A DNA stretch of 64,000 nt from Powellomyces hirtus (taxonomy: Eukaryota > Chytridiomycota > Chytridiomycetes > Spizellomycetales > Powellomycetaceae), in contig JAHLKG010000011.1 of assembly GCA_025526995.1 (NCBI GenBank), positions 1 to 64,000 of the forward strand. Direction: 5' to 3'. Made by a program: the position numbers and the translations under genes. Positions 62,065 to 64,000 of this stretch are shown here, one piece after another (positions within the stretch are counted from its first letter, which is position 1; each line of letters starts with the position of its first letter). Below the pieces are notes generated by a model, which worked only from the letters and a program-made list of their open reading frames with translations, had not been told where the DNA came from and searched no databases.

Positions 62065-63284
62065 TTACTGCGCCTCAGTGCCGTTCTGGGCCTCCGCGGC
62101 GGCCTCTTCATGGGCAGGTGGTGTCTGGTACGCCATGGCGACCTTGATAACCAACTCCCTTCCATCCACTTGGACATTCTTCAGCTCCGACAGCACCTTC
62201 TGCTGCTCCTCCTCGCTCGCAACTTCCACAAATCCAAATCCTTTGGAACGACCACTGCGGAGCGTGACCACGTGGGCCGACTGGACATTGTAGTCCTTGA
62301 AGATGGAGGCCAGGTCATCGTCGGTGACCTTGAAGGGGAGGTTGGCGACAAAAATGGTGGTGGAGGAGGTTTCGCCATTGTTTTCACGGGGAGGGCGAGG
62401 AGTGCGGGAGAGTCGGCGACCACGGCCGCGTCCGCTACGGCCACGGCGCGCGCTGCCGTCACCGTTCTGCTCACCCTCGCCACCAGAGGTCACAGCGTGG
62501 CCTTCCTCGCCCAGAACGGGCTCGTCCTCATCGACACGAGCCGCCTCGTCTGAGCGTCCACCGTTCTAAGACGAGAAGCGTGTGAGTGAGCGCATCACAA
62601 TTCGGACGCGCATACGAGGCCACTTACCAATCCTCGTCGGCTATGGGCACCGCGGGAGTAACCCCGACCTCCGCGACCGCGCCCACGACCACGTCCACGT
62701 CCGGATCGTCCACGGGGAGCGTTGGGGTCCTTGTCCTGCGCCCGCTCCACGTTGATCTGACGACTGGCAATTTCGCTCTTGTCGAGCATCTCGACAGCCT
62801 TGTCGGCATCGGCGTCAGACTCGAACGAGATGAAACCATAACCCAAGGAGCGGTCACCGCGGGTGATGACGTTGACATTGGCACTGCGATAATGTCAAGT
62901 AAGTGTCGCACTTTTACCTTTATGATACCTAAGGCTCTGTGGCAACACTCACATCTTTCCGGCCTTGCCAAAGATTTCCTCGAGCTCCTGCTGAGTTGTC
63001 TCAAAGGACAAGTTGCCGACAAACACCTTGGCCGTGTTGTCGTGTTCGACCGGGGCGATGGGAGCCTTGATTTCTCCCTCCTCAGCTTCCGCTGCAGAGG
63101 TAGCGCCTTGAGGAGCGTCGCCACCATCCGTCTTCTTCTCCTTTTTTCTGTGAGTCCTCTTCCTTGGCTTCTTTTGAGCGCCCTCGGCATTGTTGTTGTC
63201 GTTGAGGTTGAGGTTCTGAACAGCGTTGGCGAGTTCATCAGCGCCAGTGGGGGCCTTCTTCACTTGGTTGTTTTCGGTAGCCAT
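62065..63284 (-). CDS. RNA-binding protein, two RRMs with RGG linker
   Basis: Exons 63284-62953, 62883-62628 and 62565-62065 give 362 residues. An Asn/Lys/Ala-rich start with a basic patch (KKPRKRTHRKKEKK) precedes RRM1 (RNP2 KVFVGNLSF; RNP1 LGYGFISF, split by intron 1). An Arg/Gly linker (GRGRGRGRGRGGRGYSRG and a second RGRSGRGRGR block) follows, then RRM2 (RNP2 TIFVANLPF; RNP1 SKGFGFVEV). Aromatic RNP residues are intact, so both should bind RNA. The layout resembles fungal nucleolar or mRNP proteins of the Rnp24/Sgn1/Gbp2 kind, but the orthologue is uncertain. RGG boxes are usual methylation targets. Confidence 0.88.
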
Positions 63285-64000
63285 ATTGGAAACTGTTGTA
63301 GGGTGATCCATGAATCGGACAAGTCGAGATGAGGGGAAATGGCGAATGACGTAAGAGGTGATTGTACGGTGGGATGCAATCAATAAAAATGGGGAAATAA
63401 AAGAAGTCAGAGAAACGTCAGAAGACCCGGGTAACTTTGTTTAACTGATGCATATTTCGTGTTTGCGGACATGCACGTCTTTCTCGAGCTGTGCATCTCG
63501 AGACGATCTACATGTCATCTTGGAGCCCTGTGAAGATCAGCACCACCACATACATTGTTGTTGGTCAGGAGTTTCAATGAGCTGTATTTTGTTGGATAGA
63601 CGGGCAGGGACCTCCTCTGGGATGAACAGGAGGATGAGCTATGCGGGGTTGGGGGGGATGAGAGAGATGGATGGATGGATGGATGGATGGATGGATGCGT
63701 TTGTTCCGTTTCGTTTCGTTAGCTCTTTGTACGGGCGGCTCCGTGCACAAGCCCTCCAGCACAACCACCCCGCGTCGCGCTTTGTCCGCATGACGCAACA
63801 CCCCACAGAAAATGCTAATAAGCTTATTGTTAACCTTCATTCCATAGAATGTTGCATTAACGTTAATTAGTATATGGCACAAACTTCTGAAGAGATTAGA
63901 GTCGCTTGTTAAATAAAACAAGGACGAGGGTTCTGTCAGTGGAATTTGGAACATTGGGGCGCTTTTTCGTGGAATTGTCGTTTTGACGCGTTTGTTACAG
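63285..64000. other. Upstream flank to window end
   Basis: Promoter side of the RRM gene. Apart from the (ATGG)n repeat no feature is recognised. Confidence 0.6.
63666..63696. repeat. (ATGG)8 microsatellite
   Basis: Tetranucleotide repeat of about eight units, followed by a GTTTC(C/G) mini-repeat. Confidence 0.9.

Overview
The window is nuclear DNA of a fungus. The genes are split by short GT-AG introns (about 50-180 nt), and the proteins are typical fungal and opisthokont ones: a hybrid histidine kinase, Atg1, Nmd3, AP-2 alpha, Trm10, the mitochondrial phosphate carrier, Bap31 and DCAF4. Long Gln/His/Pro-rich stretches, a double hybrid kinase, and a transposase otherwise familiar from basidiomycetes and a few other fungi would fit an early-diverging (chytrid-like) lineage. 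That placement is an inference and the species was not identified. No rRNA, tRNA or CRISPR was seen. Exon coordinates come from splice motifs and frame continuity only, with no transcript evidence.

Layout: (1) 0.2-3.5 kb holds a receiver-domain protein, a small basic FF-like protein, a RING protein with an expanding repeat, and a gene-poor stretch of diverged tandem repeats. (2) About 3.6-11.7 kb is a composite mobile element. It carries a Ulp1-like cysteine protease, a minus-strand 2-oxoglutarate/Fe(II) dioxygenase with H-x-D...H...R residues (TET/JBP-like is the leading idea), a ~1040-residue zinc-finger/RNase H-fold transposase, and an unknown basic/acidic accessory protein with its own TATA box. 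The hexamer RGCGCY is scattered densely through it and clusters near its ends and in its non-coding gaps, and a perfect 52-bp palindrome lies at its left side. (3) 13.5-19.7 kb is one 11-exon gene for a double hybrid histidine kinase (PAS-GAF-HK-REC-PAS-HK-REC). (4) 21.0-23.8 kb encodes a Gln-rich coiled-coil protein. (5) 24.7-45.5 kb has ATG1, NMD3, an F-box protein, an alpha/beta hydrolase, a low-complexity coiled-coil protein, AP-2 alpha and TRM10. (6) 45.8-53.7 kb has a two-finger C2H2 factor, a probable degenerate head-to-head paralogue of it, DCAF4, BAP31 and a small remnant resembling a glutamate-1-semialdehyde aminotransferase. (7) 54.4-63.3 kb has a GPI-anchored S41 peptidase, a small esterase, the mitochondrial phosphate carrier and a two-RRM/RGG protein.

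Most genes outside the element are unlinked housekeeping functions, so the co-functional unit is the element. Transposase (DNA mobilisation), dioxygenase (possible oxidation of modified bases in or near the element), Ulp1 protease (SUMO removal) and the accessory protein (possible DNA binding) could together form a self-contained transposition/epigenetic package. In-frame stops in two of the reading frames suggest that this copy is at least partly decayed or needs splicing I could not resolve.
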